A DNA stretch of 6,139 nucleotides from Planctomycetia bacterium (GTDB lineage Bacteria > Planctomycetota > Phycisphaerae > Phycisphaerales > SM1A02). Each line of letters begins with the position of its first letter. The first letter of the stretch is position 1. The stretch is taken from assembly GCA_005799205.1 (NCBI GenBank), contig SYHM01000184.1, positions 1 through 6,139 of the forward strand, read 5' to 3'. The notes beneath the pieces were generated by a model. The model was not told the origin of the DNA. It did not search any database and worked only from the letters and a program-made list of their open reading frames with translations. This document shows, piece by piece, positions 1 to 5,375 of this stretch. The position numbers and the translations under genes are program-made.

Positions 1-780
1 GAAGATCTCCTTGAGCATGTAGTGCTCGTAGGGTCCAAGATCGATCTCTGCGAGTTCGAACTCGAGTTCGCGAACCTCGGTGGTGAAGGCGACATCGTCG
101 ATTGTGGCGGTCCGAAAGGCATCTCGCGTCAGCTTGGCGACGGTGAAATCTGGAAGCGTGAACGCTTGGGTCGTGTGGGCGACAATCGCGCTCGAATCGC
201 TCGCGACGATGTACTCGCCGTTACCGACTCCCACCATGAGCGGAGAACCCTTGCGGGCGACCACGAGCGTGTCAGGTTCCTCCGCGCACATGACTGCAAT
301 GGCATATGCACCAGTGACTTCGCGCAACGCAGCCTGAACCGCCTTCTCGAGGTCACCGTGGTACAGCTCGCCAATGAGATGCGCGAGAACTTCAGTATCC
401 GTCTCGCTCGTGAAGGTATGTCCCTTTTCTTCCAAATACTTCTTTAGCACCGAGTAGTTCTCGATGATGCCATTGTGGATGATTGCGATCCCGTGGCCAG
501 CCTTCGAGTCGTCTTGGTGCGGATGGGCGTTTGCCTCGGTGACTCCGCCATGGGTAGCCCACCGGGTATGTGCGATGCCAACCGTCCCGACAAATCCTTC
601 GGTCGTTGAGAGGCGCTCTTCGAGCTCGCGCACCCGACCAACGGCCTTGCAGACATGAAGCCCGTGGTTCATCAGACCGACACCCGCTGAGTCGTAGCCC
701 CGGTACTCGAGCCGCTTCAATCCCTCCAAGAGGATCGGCAGGGCTTGCTTGCGACCGATGTAGGCAACGATTCCACACAT
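1..780 (-). CDS. glmS: Glutamine--fructose-6-phosphate aminotransferase (isomerizing), N-terminal part
   Basis: GlmS makes glucosamine-6-phosphate from fructose-6-phosphate and glutamine, the first step toward UDP-GlcNAc for peptidoglycan and other amino-sugar polymers; it is cytoplasmic. The frame is open from the ATG at 780 to the left edge, giving 260 codons of a family usually near 610 residues. The visible part is the complete class-II glutaminase domain. It starts MCGIV, so Cys2 becomes the N-terminal nucleophile after Met removal. LEYRGYDSAG lies at about 24-33, HTRWATHGG at 71-79, HNGIIENY at 102-109 and TSETDTE at 124-130. The segment ending HYMLKEIF (253-260) is the usual link into the sugar-isomerase (SIS) domains, which lie outside the window. 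The SIS linker separates GlmS from PurF and AsnB, which share the MCGI start. A GGAG Shine-Dalgarno sits 9 nt upstream. The gene is divergent from the cyclo-ligase gene. Truncation is only the window edge. Confidence 0.96.
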   Translation of the reverse strand, partial: MCGIVAYIGRKQALPILLEGLKRLEYRGYDSAGVGLMNHGLHVCKAVGRVRELEERLSTTEGFVGTVGIAHTRWATHGGVTEANAHPHQDDSKAGHGIAIIHNGIIENYSVLKKYLEEKGHTFTSETDTEVLAHLIGELYHGDLEKAVQAALREVTGAYAIAVMCAEEPDTLVVARKGSPLMVGVGNGEYIVASDSSAIVAHTTQAFTLPDFTVAKLTRDAFRTATIDDVAFTTEVRELEFELAEIDLGPYEHYMLKEIF

Positions 781-789
781 AGTCAGAGA

Positions 790-793
790 CTCC
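790..793 (-). promoter_or_regulatory. Ribosome binding site of glmS
   Basis: The minus strand reads GGAG here, 9 nt before the ATG at 780. It fixes the glmS start together with the conserved MCGIV N-terminus, and it contrasts with other starts in the window that lack any Shine-Dalgarno. Confidence 0.6.
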
Positions 794-829
794 AGTTAGA
801 GAGGATGATCCGAAAGTTTCTCGCCACGA

Positions 830-902
830 GTGTGAGCGTACGGTAGCGTATGCACCCAATGAGGCGCACGCGTGGTGCGCGTCATTGGCAGGACGCTCAC
901 AC
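830..902. promoter_or_regulatory. Long imperfect hairpin between glmS and the cyclo-ligase gene
   Basis: Within the 136-bp divergent spacer, an outer perfect 10-bp inverted repeat (830-839 with 893-902, GTGTGAGCGT / ACGCTCACAC) encloses an inner stem. The inner stem is CCAATGA 856-862 with 882-888, one G-G mismatch (863/881), then GCGCAC 864-869 with 875-880, closed by a 5-nt loop at 870-874. That is 23 base pairs over 73 nt, with an asymmetric internal loop of 16 nt (840-855) against 4 nt (889-892). AGCGTA occurs twice, 10 bp apart (835-840 and 845-850), so the outer stem has a partial alternative register. There is no T-run on either side, and both genes point away, so a terminator is unlikely. 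It could be a 5'-UTR structure for either gene, an operator, or a small RNA. On the plus strand it ends just before the GAGG ribosome site of the cyclo-ligase gene. The structure is seen in sequence; its role is unknown. Confidence 0.5.
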
Positions 903-906
903 GAGG
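903..906 (+). promoter_or_regulatory. Likely ribosome binding site of the cyclo-ligase gene
   Basis: GAGG lies 10 nt before the ATG at 917, a slightly long spacing, and directly abuts the base of the 830-902 hairpin. An out-of-frame ATG at 910 lies closer to it, but the frame from that ATG stops near 1227 and encodes nothing recognisable. Confidence 0.4.
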
Positions 907-916
907 TTCATGACGC

Positions 917-1558
917 ATGGATGCGTCGCATACCCCTCCCGAACTTACCGATCGCAAGAATGCGATTCGCGCGCAGATGCGGGCGCAGCTCAGCTCGCTG
1001 TCGGATGCAGCACGAGCCGAATGCTCTGCATCGGCGTGCGCGAGGCTGATGCAGTGCGAGGCCTTCGTCCGAGCGACCACTGTCATGCTGTACATGCCGA
1101 TGCGCAGCGAGATCGATGTGGTCTCGGTCGCGCTGGAAGCCTTTCGACTCGGCAAGCAGGTCTGCGTGCCGCGTGTCGAAACAGGCCGCAAGGCCATGCA
1201 CGCAGTTGCGACAACCTCGTTCGATGATGAGTCAATGCGACCAGACGAGCTGGGCGTACGAGTGCCAACATCTGGAGTACAGATTCCACACGAGTCGATC
1301 GACCTCGTCGTCGTGCCAGGGGTCGCCTTCGATACGCGCGGATATCGCCTTGGACGTGGAGGCGGGTACTACGACCGATACCTCGCGCGACTCCCCCGAC
1401 AGACTGCAACGATCGGCGTCTGCTTCGACTGTCAATTCGTCGACCGGATTCCAACAGAGCCAACCGATATCGCGGTGCAAGTCATCGTCAGCGACCGCAG
1501 ACGAGTCGATGCACTTTCGAAACAATCAACATCATCATCACCAGAGGAACCACTATGA
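917..1558 (+). CDS. 5-formyltetrahydrofolate cyclo-ligase
   Basis: This 213-residue cytoplasmic enzyme (MTHFS family, called ygfA or fau in other bacteria) uses ATP to convert 5-formyl-THF to 5,10-methenyl-THF, returning a storage or inhibitory folate to one-carbon metabolism. The family is usually 180-200 residues. An N-terminal basic helix (about 13-35, RKNAIRAQ...) matches the ATP-binding start of the family. YMPMRSEID at 59-67 carries the conserved Glu (E65) of the folate site. The hallmark glycine-rich motif is at 133-156: VPGVAFD, then GYRLGRGGGYYDRYL. The last 13 residues (SKQSTSSSPEEPL) are low-complexity and probably not catalytic; their codons also carry the ribosome site of the next gene. 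The stop TGA overlaps the downstream ATG (ATGA), so the two genes are probably co-transcribed and translationally coupled. The start at 917 puts the N-terminal helix at the normal distance from the motif. Confidence 0.93.
   Translation: MDASHTPPELTDRKNAIRAQMRAQLSSLSDAARAECSASACARLMQCEAFVRATTVMLYMPMRSEIDVVSVALEAFRLGKQVCVPRVETGRKAMHAVATTSFDDESMRPDELGVRVPTSGVQIPHESIDLVVVPGVAFDTRGYRLGRGGGYYDRYLARLPRQTATIGVCFDCQFVDRIPTEPTDIAVQVIVSDRRRVDALSKQSTSSSPEEPL
1543..1548 (+). promoter_or_regulatory. Ribosome binding site of the L,D-transpeptidase gene
   Basis: AGAGGA lies inside the final codons of the cyclo-ligase gene, 6 nt before the ATG at 1555. It is the strongest Shine-Dalgarno in the window and decides in favour of the 1555 start over the in-frame ATG at 1612. 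Confidence 0.7.
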
Positions 1559-2709
1559 CACTGAGTAGCCAACTGCCTCGTTCAGCATCAGCATCCGGAA
1601 CCGCCTCATGGATGTCATGGAAGCGCAGGACCATTCCCATCGCGCTCGCTCTTGTTGGTGCGGTTGGCTTTGGCGGTGCGACCTATTTCTTCTCGCACGA
1701 TGACGACAAGACCCCCACTGCAGAACTTGTCGCTGTCAATACCGTCCCGGCGTTGCCAATCGCTCCTGCGCCAGCGACTCAAGCGGCGACTTCGACGCGA
1801 GCTGATGAAATGCCTGCGGTTTCTGCGGTTCCTGCGGTTTCTGCGGTGAAACCGGTGGCGAGCGCTGCCCCCGCTCCAACGCCAGACGTCGCGCAGAACG
1901 CATCTCAAGCGATCGCGCAGCCCGCGACGCTTGCAACCAAGGAGTCGGCGATGAACTTCGCCACTGCGCTCTCAATGAAAGAGGGCGATCCGGTTGGAGC
2001 TCGCCTCGCGTTGACCCAACTGCTGGACCGCCGCGCGATCGCACCCGCAGAGTTGCCGCTCGCCATGACGGCCCTTCGCGAGATCAATGCCCGTCTGTTC
2101 TTTTCGCCAACACCGGTTGTCGGCGATCCAACCGTACAGATCTACACCGTCGCCTCGGGCGACACTCTTTCAAAGATTGCGAAGCGAAGTGGCGTTCAAG
2201 CTGACTGGCGATTGATCCAACGCATGAACGGGATGAAGAGCGAGAAGTCACTTCGCGTGGGGCAGAGTCTAAAACTTCCGGTGGGAGCGTTTCACGCAGA
2301 GGTCTCAAAGAGCACCTTTGAGATGAGAGTTTTTGCGGGCGAAGGAGCGAGTCGCGTGCTCATCGCCGCATTCCCGGTTGGACTTGGCGAGCTGAACTCG
2401 ACTCCGACTGGAGCATTTATGGTGCGACCAAAGAGCAAACTCATCAATCCGCAATGGAAGAACCCGCGCACCGGCGAGAGTTTCGTCGCTGATGATCCGA
2501 AGAATCCAATCGGCGAGCGATGGATCGGTCTCATTGGGGTCGAGGCGCACAACCAGGGATTCAAGGGGTACGGAATCCACGGGACGGTCGATCCCGCATC
2601 AATCGGCAAGCAAGCTTCGATGGGATGCGTGCGAATGAACGATGCAGACGTCGAAGTTGTCTACGAGTTGCTCACCGAACCCAATAGCACCATCGTGATC
2701 GCTCCCTAA
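1555..2709 (+). CDS. Membrane-anchored LysM / YkuD-type L,D-transpeptidase
   Basis: This 384-residue protein is predicted to act on peptidoglycan in the periplasm. YkuD enzymes form 3-3 cross-links between meso-diaminopimelate residues or attach proteins to the wall. A basic stretch (KRR, 23-25) precedes one hydrophobic segment at about 26-46, which could be an uncleaved anchor or a signal peptide. A long Ala/Pro/Val-rich linker follows (about 55-130) with a PAVSAV duplication at 87-98. After a helical stretch at 130-182 comes a LysM glycan-binding domain at about 197-241 (YTVASGDTLSKIAK ... LRVGQSLKLP). The catalytic YkuD domain spans about 246-383. Its signature is GYGIHGT (338-344, His342) and SMGCVRM (355-361), with Cys358 as nucleophile and Arg360 conserved. 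No key residue is missing. The gene overlaps the cyclo-ligase gene by 4 nt and converges on pdxA. The exact substrate, cross-linking or anchoring, cannot be told from sequence. Confidence 0.94.
   Translation: MTLSSQLPRSASASGTASWMSWKRRTIPIALALVGAVGFGGATYFFSHDDDKTPTAELVAVNTVPALPIAPAPATQAATSTRADEMPAVSAVPAVSAVKPVASAAPAPTPDVAQNASQAIAQPATLATKESAMNFATALSMKEGDPVGARLALTQLLDRRAIAPAELPLAMTALREINARLFFSPTPVVGDPTVQIYTVASGDTLSKIAKRSGVQADWRLIQRMNGMKSEKSLRVGQSLKLPVGAFHAEVSKSTFEMRVFAGEGASRVLIAAFPVGLGELNSTPTGAFMVRPKSKLINPQWKNPRTGESFVADDPKNPIGERWIGLIGVEAHNQGFKGYGIHGTVDPASIGKQASMGCVRMNDADVEVVYELLTEPNSTIVIAP
1813..1848 (+). repeat. Four tandem 9-bp repeats in the transpeptidase linker
   Basis: The units CCTGCGGTT, TCTGCGGTT, CCTGCGGTT, TCTGCGGTG stand head to tail, equal to two near-identical 18-bp units that encode PAVSAV twice. 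The unit length is a multiple of three, so gain or loss of copies would lengthen or shorten the linker between membrane anchor and LysM domain without a frameshift. Confidence 0.85.
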
Positions 2710-2714
2710 GAGCG

Positions 2715-3797
2715 CTACGACAGTTCGCCTCGCGCTGGCCCCTCTGGGTGGTGCGACCCATACTTAGCGGCTCCAGCGCTGCGCGGAGCCCGCGCAAGTT
2801 GTGCCGCGAGCAACATCGCTTCGCGCATAGCCCCCGCATCGGCGCGCCCTTCGCCCGCGATTCCAAAGGCTGTGCCGTGATCTGGGCTGGTGCGAACGAT
2901 CGGAATTCCAAGCGTCACATTGACCGCCGACTCGAAGGCGAGCATCTTGATCGGAATCAACCCCTGATCGTGATACATGGCGACCACCAGGTCGTAGCGA
3001 CCCTTGATCGCATCGCGAAAGATTGTGTCGGCTGGCCACGGTCCCGATGCGTCAACCCCAGCACTGCAGGCCATGTCGATTGCGGGACGGATCACGCGAT
3101 CCTCTTCGTCACCAAAGAGACCATGCTCGCCCGCGTGGGGATTGAGCCCGCACACCGCAATGCGCGGCGACGCGACCCCCATGTCGCGGCAAAACCGGTT
3201 CCCGAGATCGATCGGATCAAACACCCGGCCGATCGTCAATAGATCGCGAATCGTCATGAGAGGCACATGGGTCGTTGCGAGGGCGACGCGCAACTTCGGC
3301 GCTGAGAACGCCATGCAGTGGCGGCGCGCGCGGGTACGGAAGGCGAACAATTCTGTGTGGCCTGGCCAGCGGAAGCCCGCCATTGACCATGACTCTTTGC
3401 TGATCGGCGCAGTCACAACCGCGTCGACATGCCGCGGATCACCCTGCGCGCGCATCGCGTCGGCAATCGCCGCCTCGACATATCCCTTGCTGGCAACACC
3501 ACCGATCTTCGAAGGCTCGCGTCGGTCGAAAAGGCCAAGCACCTGGCCGTGGTCGAGCACGATGTAATCAGCGTCGATTTCCTGTTGAGCCCGCTCGCTC
3601 TCGACCGCCACTCGCAGCCAATCGACGGGTAGTCCGCTCTTCTCGGCAGCGACATGCATCAGGTGGTTTGACCCATGAACCACCCAGCGCGCAGCGCGGC
3701 GAACCGTTGGGTCGCACAGCGCCTTGACGGTCACTTCGGCCCCGATTCCCGCGGGATCACCGAGAGAGATTGCGACGGTCGGCCGTGAAGGACTCAC
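2715..3797 (-). CDS. pdxA: 4-hydroxythreonine-4-phosphate dehydrogenase
   Basis: PdxA oxidises 4-phosphohydroxy-L-threonine with NAD, and after decarboxylation gives 3-amino-1-hydroxyacetone phosphate, which PdxJ joins with deoxyxylulose phosphate in the DXP-dependent pyridoxal-phosphate pathway. It is a cytoplasmic, metal-dependent dimer. Family motifs appear in order: LGDPAGIGAE (12-21), TAPISKE (129-135), GHTELFA (146-152), TTHVPL (175-180), GLNPHAGE (217-224), MYHDQG (274-279) and TSPDHGTAFGIAG (303-315). The three metal-binding histidines correspond to His177, His221 and His276. At 360 residues it is about 30 longer than E. coli PdxA, partly from a C-terminal tail. The start is GTG; no better start lies upstream, and it leaves the usual short lead before GDPAGIG. 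No Shine-Dalgarno precedes it. PdxA paralogues also act on other phosphorylated threonates, so the biosynthetic role is probable rather than proven. It stands alone, without pdxJ. Confidence 0.95.
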   Translation of the reverse strand: MSPSRPTVAISLGDPAGIGAEVTVKALCDPTVRRAARWVVHGSNHLMHVAAEKSGLPVDWLRVAVESERAQQEIDADYIVLDHGQVLGLFDRREPSKIGGVASKGYVEAAIADAMRAQGDPRHVDAVVTAPISKESWSMAGFRWPGHTELFAFRTRARRHCMAFSAPKLRVALATTHVPLMTIRDLLTIGRVFDPIDLGNRFCRDMGVASPRIAVCGLNPHAGEHGLFGDEEDRVIRPAIDMACSAGVDASGPWPADTIFRDAIKGRYDLVVAMYHDQGLIPIKMLAFESAVNVTLGIPIVRTSPDHGTAFGIAGEGRADAGAMREAMLLAAQLARAPRSAGAAKYGSHHPEGPARGELS

Positions 3798-3803
3798 GCT
3801 GAA

Positions 3804-3809
3804 ATCGTA
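3804..3809 (-). promoter_or_regulatory. Candidate -10 box of pdxA, possible leaderless transcript
   Basis: The minus strand reads TACGAT (4 of 6 matches to TATAAT) ending 6 nt before the GTG start. Normal promoter geometry would put the transcription start at or within a base or two of the start codon. There is no Shine-Dalgarno. The -35 region is poor (TCAGCG at 17-bp spacing). The same hexamer appears in mirror position for the divergent gene. Confidence 0.35.
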
Positions 3810-3835
3810 GCGGGGTGACGGCGGAACGCTGATGC

Positions 3836-3874
3836 CGATCAGGATTCTCGCGGCACGGGCCCGATACGATCAGG
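3836..3874 (+). repeat. Direct repeat of CGATCAGG, 31 bp apart
   Basis: CGATCAGG occurs at 3836-3843 and 3867-3874, a 31-bp offset (about three helical turns), within the 80-bp divergent promoter region. The second copy covers part of the TACGAT box of the 3878 gene. It could be a pair of operator half-sites; chance is a real alternative for 8 bp. Confidence 0.25.
3865..3870 (+). promoter_or_regulatory. Candidate -10 box of the GYF_2 gene, possible leaderless transcript
   Basis: TACGAT lies 7 nt before the ATG at 3878, so transcription would begin at or very near the start codon. Only AGG at 3872-3874 resembles a ribosome site, and it is too close (3 nt) to work normally. It mirrors the TACGAT box of pdxA on the other strand. 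No good -35 hexamer is seen. Confidence 0.35.
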
Positions 3875-3877
3875 TCA

Positions 3878-5176
3878 ATGGCTGATTGGTACTACTCCAG
3901 TGACGGGACCAACAAGCGAGGTCCAGTTCTGTCGAAGACGCTTCGACTGTTGGCGCAGCAGGGTGTGGTGACCCCGTCGACGCTGATCTGGAAAGAGGGA
4001 CTGCCTCGTTGGGTGAAGGCGTCGAAGGTCAACGGACTGTTCCCCGCGGGTGTGACGGGACCACCATCGCTGACTCCACATTCAACCAATTCTGCAAAGG
4101 TGGAAGTCCGAGCTCTAGAGGACTCTGACTCAACCCCTCCAGTTTCCACTCCGCTTACCAAACGTCGCAAATGGCTCGTAGACATCGCGGCGTGGGGGAT
4201 CATTGGGGCGGTCGTCTGGAACATCCAACCGATTTCGCTCTTCATCCTTGATAGATATGAATCATGGAACTCTCGCGATCGGCGGGACGCACTCGCCAAC
4301 GCGACTGCCGAGGCCGCGAGACTCTTGGCCGACTCGAGAGCACTCTCACAGTCTCACCCCCCGCAGAGCGAAGGTATCGAGACGCCTCCGCGCGATAGTG
4401 GGCGCGGCCGCGAGCCCGCCTTCACTAGCGACGCACCGCAATTCGGATTCCGATTCAAGGGACTCTCGCTGGGGATGACACCGAGCGAAGTCACAGCAGC
4501 CGCTCTTGATATTGCAGATGATGCCGCCCTGCCGAGCGGCGCAGTTCGTGGATTTTGGCCTCCCGATCAGTCAATCGCACCAACCACCTCGATACCTGCG
4601 AACGCTACTGCCGGTTGGTACTACGGGTACTCAATCCCGCCGTCCGCGCAACCAAACGCACGTACGTCGAGTGATTCCGCAGGGTGGAAGCGAGTGGGGT
4701 GGGTTTACGTAGTGTTCGATGCCTCGCATCAAACGATCGAAGTGGGAGTCAAGATTCGGCAACACTTCGGCACGGTCGGGCCTACGGCGATTGCTTCCAA
4801 CGATCTCACTCCGGCCGAACTCGCTCGGCGCATTGTTGATTCCTATCAGCTCCCAGAACTAACCCCAACAACCCTTGGCAACGGTTGGGAGTACGAAAAC
4901 CGAGACGAGGGTTGGAAGGTCGAGTTTTCAGTGGTTCACTGGACGGCGCAATCGTTTCAGTCCGGGGTCGCAGCGGATTTCATCCGAATGGACGACATTC
5001 AGGTCGATGAGTTCCGGCGTCGCGTTGCGCTTGAAACAAAGGCTGCCCTCGAAAGCCGTGGATTGGTCGGCGCCTTAGAAGTCGTCTCCTCTGTGGGTGA
5101 TTTGGCCAAGATTGATACGGCTTGGGTGCTTCGAATGGCGAGGACGTCGAGAAACAGCGAAATCAACTTTGATTAA
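3878..5176 (+). CDS. GYF_2-domain (DUF4339-like) single-pass membrane protein of unknown function
   Basis: The 432-residue product starts with a GYF_2-type domain at about 4-57: WYYSSDG (4-10), RGPV at 14-17, TPSTLIWKEGLPRWVKASKV at 32-51 and GLF at 53-55, the usual order of this short module, thought to bind peptides. A Ser/Thr/Pro-rich linker follows (60-94), then KRRK (95-98) and one hydrophobic segment at about 99-125, suggesting the GYF_2 domain is cytoplasmic and the rest is outside the membrane. A charged Ala-rich helix (130-157) and a disordered stretch (158-185) lead to a globular region from about 188. It opens FRFKGLSLGMTPSEV (191-205), a motif often seen at the start of small periplasmic repeats, and holds many Trp/Tyr residues (GWYYGY 246-251, GWVYVVF 274-280, GWEYEN 336-341). 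I do not recognise this C-terminal region. The start is supported by the domain beginning at residue 4. No functional link to pdxA or the downstream gene is evident. Confidence 0.85.
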   Translation: MADWYYSSDGTNKRGPVLSKTLRLLAQQGVVTPSTLIWKEGLPRWVKASKVNGLFPAGVTGPPSLTPHSTNSAKVEVRALEDSDSTPPVSTPLTKRRKWLVDIAAWGIIGAVVWNIQPISLFILDRYESWNSRDRRDALANATAEAARLLADSRALSQSHPPQSEGIETPPRDSGRGREPAFTSDAPQFGFRFKGLSLGMTPSEVTAAALDIADDAALPSGAVRGFWPPDQSIAPTTSIPANATAGWYYGYSIPPSAQPNARTSSDSAGWKRVGWVYVVFDASHQTIEVGVKIRQHFGTVGPTAIASNDLTPAELARRIVDSYQLPELTPTTLGNGWEYENRDEGWKVEFSVVHWTAQSFQSGVAADFIRMDDIQVDEFRRRVALETKAALESRGLVGALEVVSSVGDLAKIDTAWVLRMARTSRNSEINFD

Positions 5177-5197
5177 GGCTGTCGCATCTGACGAGCC
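5177..5197 (+). terminator. Small hairpin directly after the GYF_2 gene
   Basis: GGCTGTC (5177-5183) can pair with GAC (5190-5192) and AGCC (5194-5197), with one bulged G and a 6-nt loop. It starts on the base after the TAA stop. No T-run follows, so it is at most a weak or Rho-assisted 3'-end structure. Confidence 0.2.
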
Positions 5198-5363
5198 GAA
5201 TTCGCGGCGAGCCACCCGCTGACCTGGTCCAATCGCTCCTTTGAGAGAGTTTTGAATCAAGCGCTCCTCACCATTCGCATATCTCGATTGCGGCCAAACT
5301 GAATTCCGTACTGCAAAATTGTAGATTTCTTTCAAGATTGGTGGCCAACGGACAATCGCGAGT
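5198..5363 (+). other. AT-richer intergenic region upstream of the exported protein gene
   Basis: The spacer 5177-5375 is visibly richer in A and T than the genes around it, especially 5240-5340, as expected of a promoter region. TTGAAT at 5252-5257 resembles a -35 hexamer, but nothing convincing lies at the right distance downstream. A minus-strand frame of 86 codons crosses here (5075-5335) but overlaps the GYF_2 gene end and has no recognisable content. No RNA gene was seen. Confidence 0.4.
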
Positions 5364-5369
5364 TATGGT
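5364..5369 (+). promoter_or_regulatory. Candidate -10 box of the exported protein gene
   Basis: TATGGT (4 of 6 to TATAAT) ends 6 nt before the ATG at 5376. As at the pdxA and GYF_2 starts, this geometry would give a leaderless or nearly leaderless mRNA. The only purine run, GGA at 5371-5373, is too near the ATG to be a Shine-Dalgarno. The -35 is not clear (TTGGTG at 5338-5343 is 20 bp away). Confidence 0.35.
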
Positions 5370-5375
5370 CGGAAT

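Noticed and set aside
51..64. 14-bp perfect palindrome CGAGTTCGAACTCG
   Set aside because: It lies inside glmS codons for a Glu/Leu/Phe alternation (RELEFELAE) and is explained by codon repetition; no sign of a binding site.
392..859. 155-codon minus-strand frame across the glmS start
   Set aside because: It overlaps glmS in another frame, has no recognisable motif, and its composition (many Arg, Ser, Pro, Trp) is typical of a shadow of a GC-rich gene.
781..916. glmS ribozyme/riboswitch upstream of glmS
   Set aside because: The minus-strand leader of 136 nt is shorter than the usual ribozyme plus spacer, and I do not see its conserved AGCGCC-type cleavage-site core; the element is typical of Firmicutes.
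781..916. 6S RNA next to the cyclo-ligase gene
   Set aside because: The spacer is shorter than a 6S RNA (about 180 nt), and the hairpin has a short closing stem and a small lopsided bubble in place of the long duplex with a large central bubble.
1116..1568. Frame ending in a His-rich tail (HHHH)
   Set aside because: The histidines come from an ATC/CAT trinucleotide run (1529-1540) read out of frame at the end of the cyclo-ligase gene.
2748..3567. Long plus-strand frames opposite pdxA (164 and 187 codons)
   Set aside because: pdxA is unambiguous on the minus strand with all motifs; the opposite frames are GC-driven shadows rich in Arg and Pro.
5075..5335. 86-codon minus-strand frame in the spacer after the GYF_2 gene
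   Set aside because: It overlaps the end of the GYF_2 gene, lacks a ribosome site and shows no domain or conserved-looking pattern.
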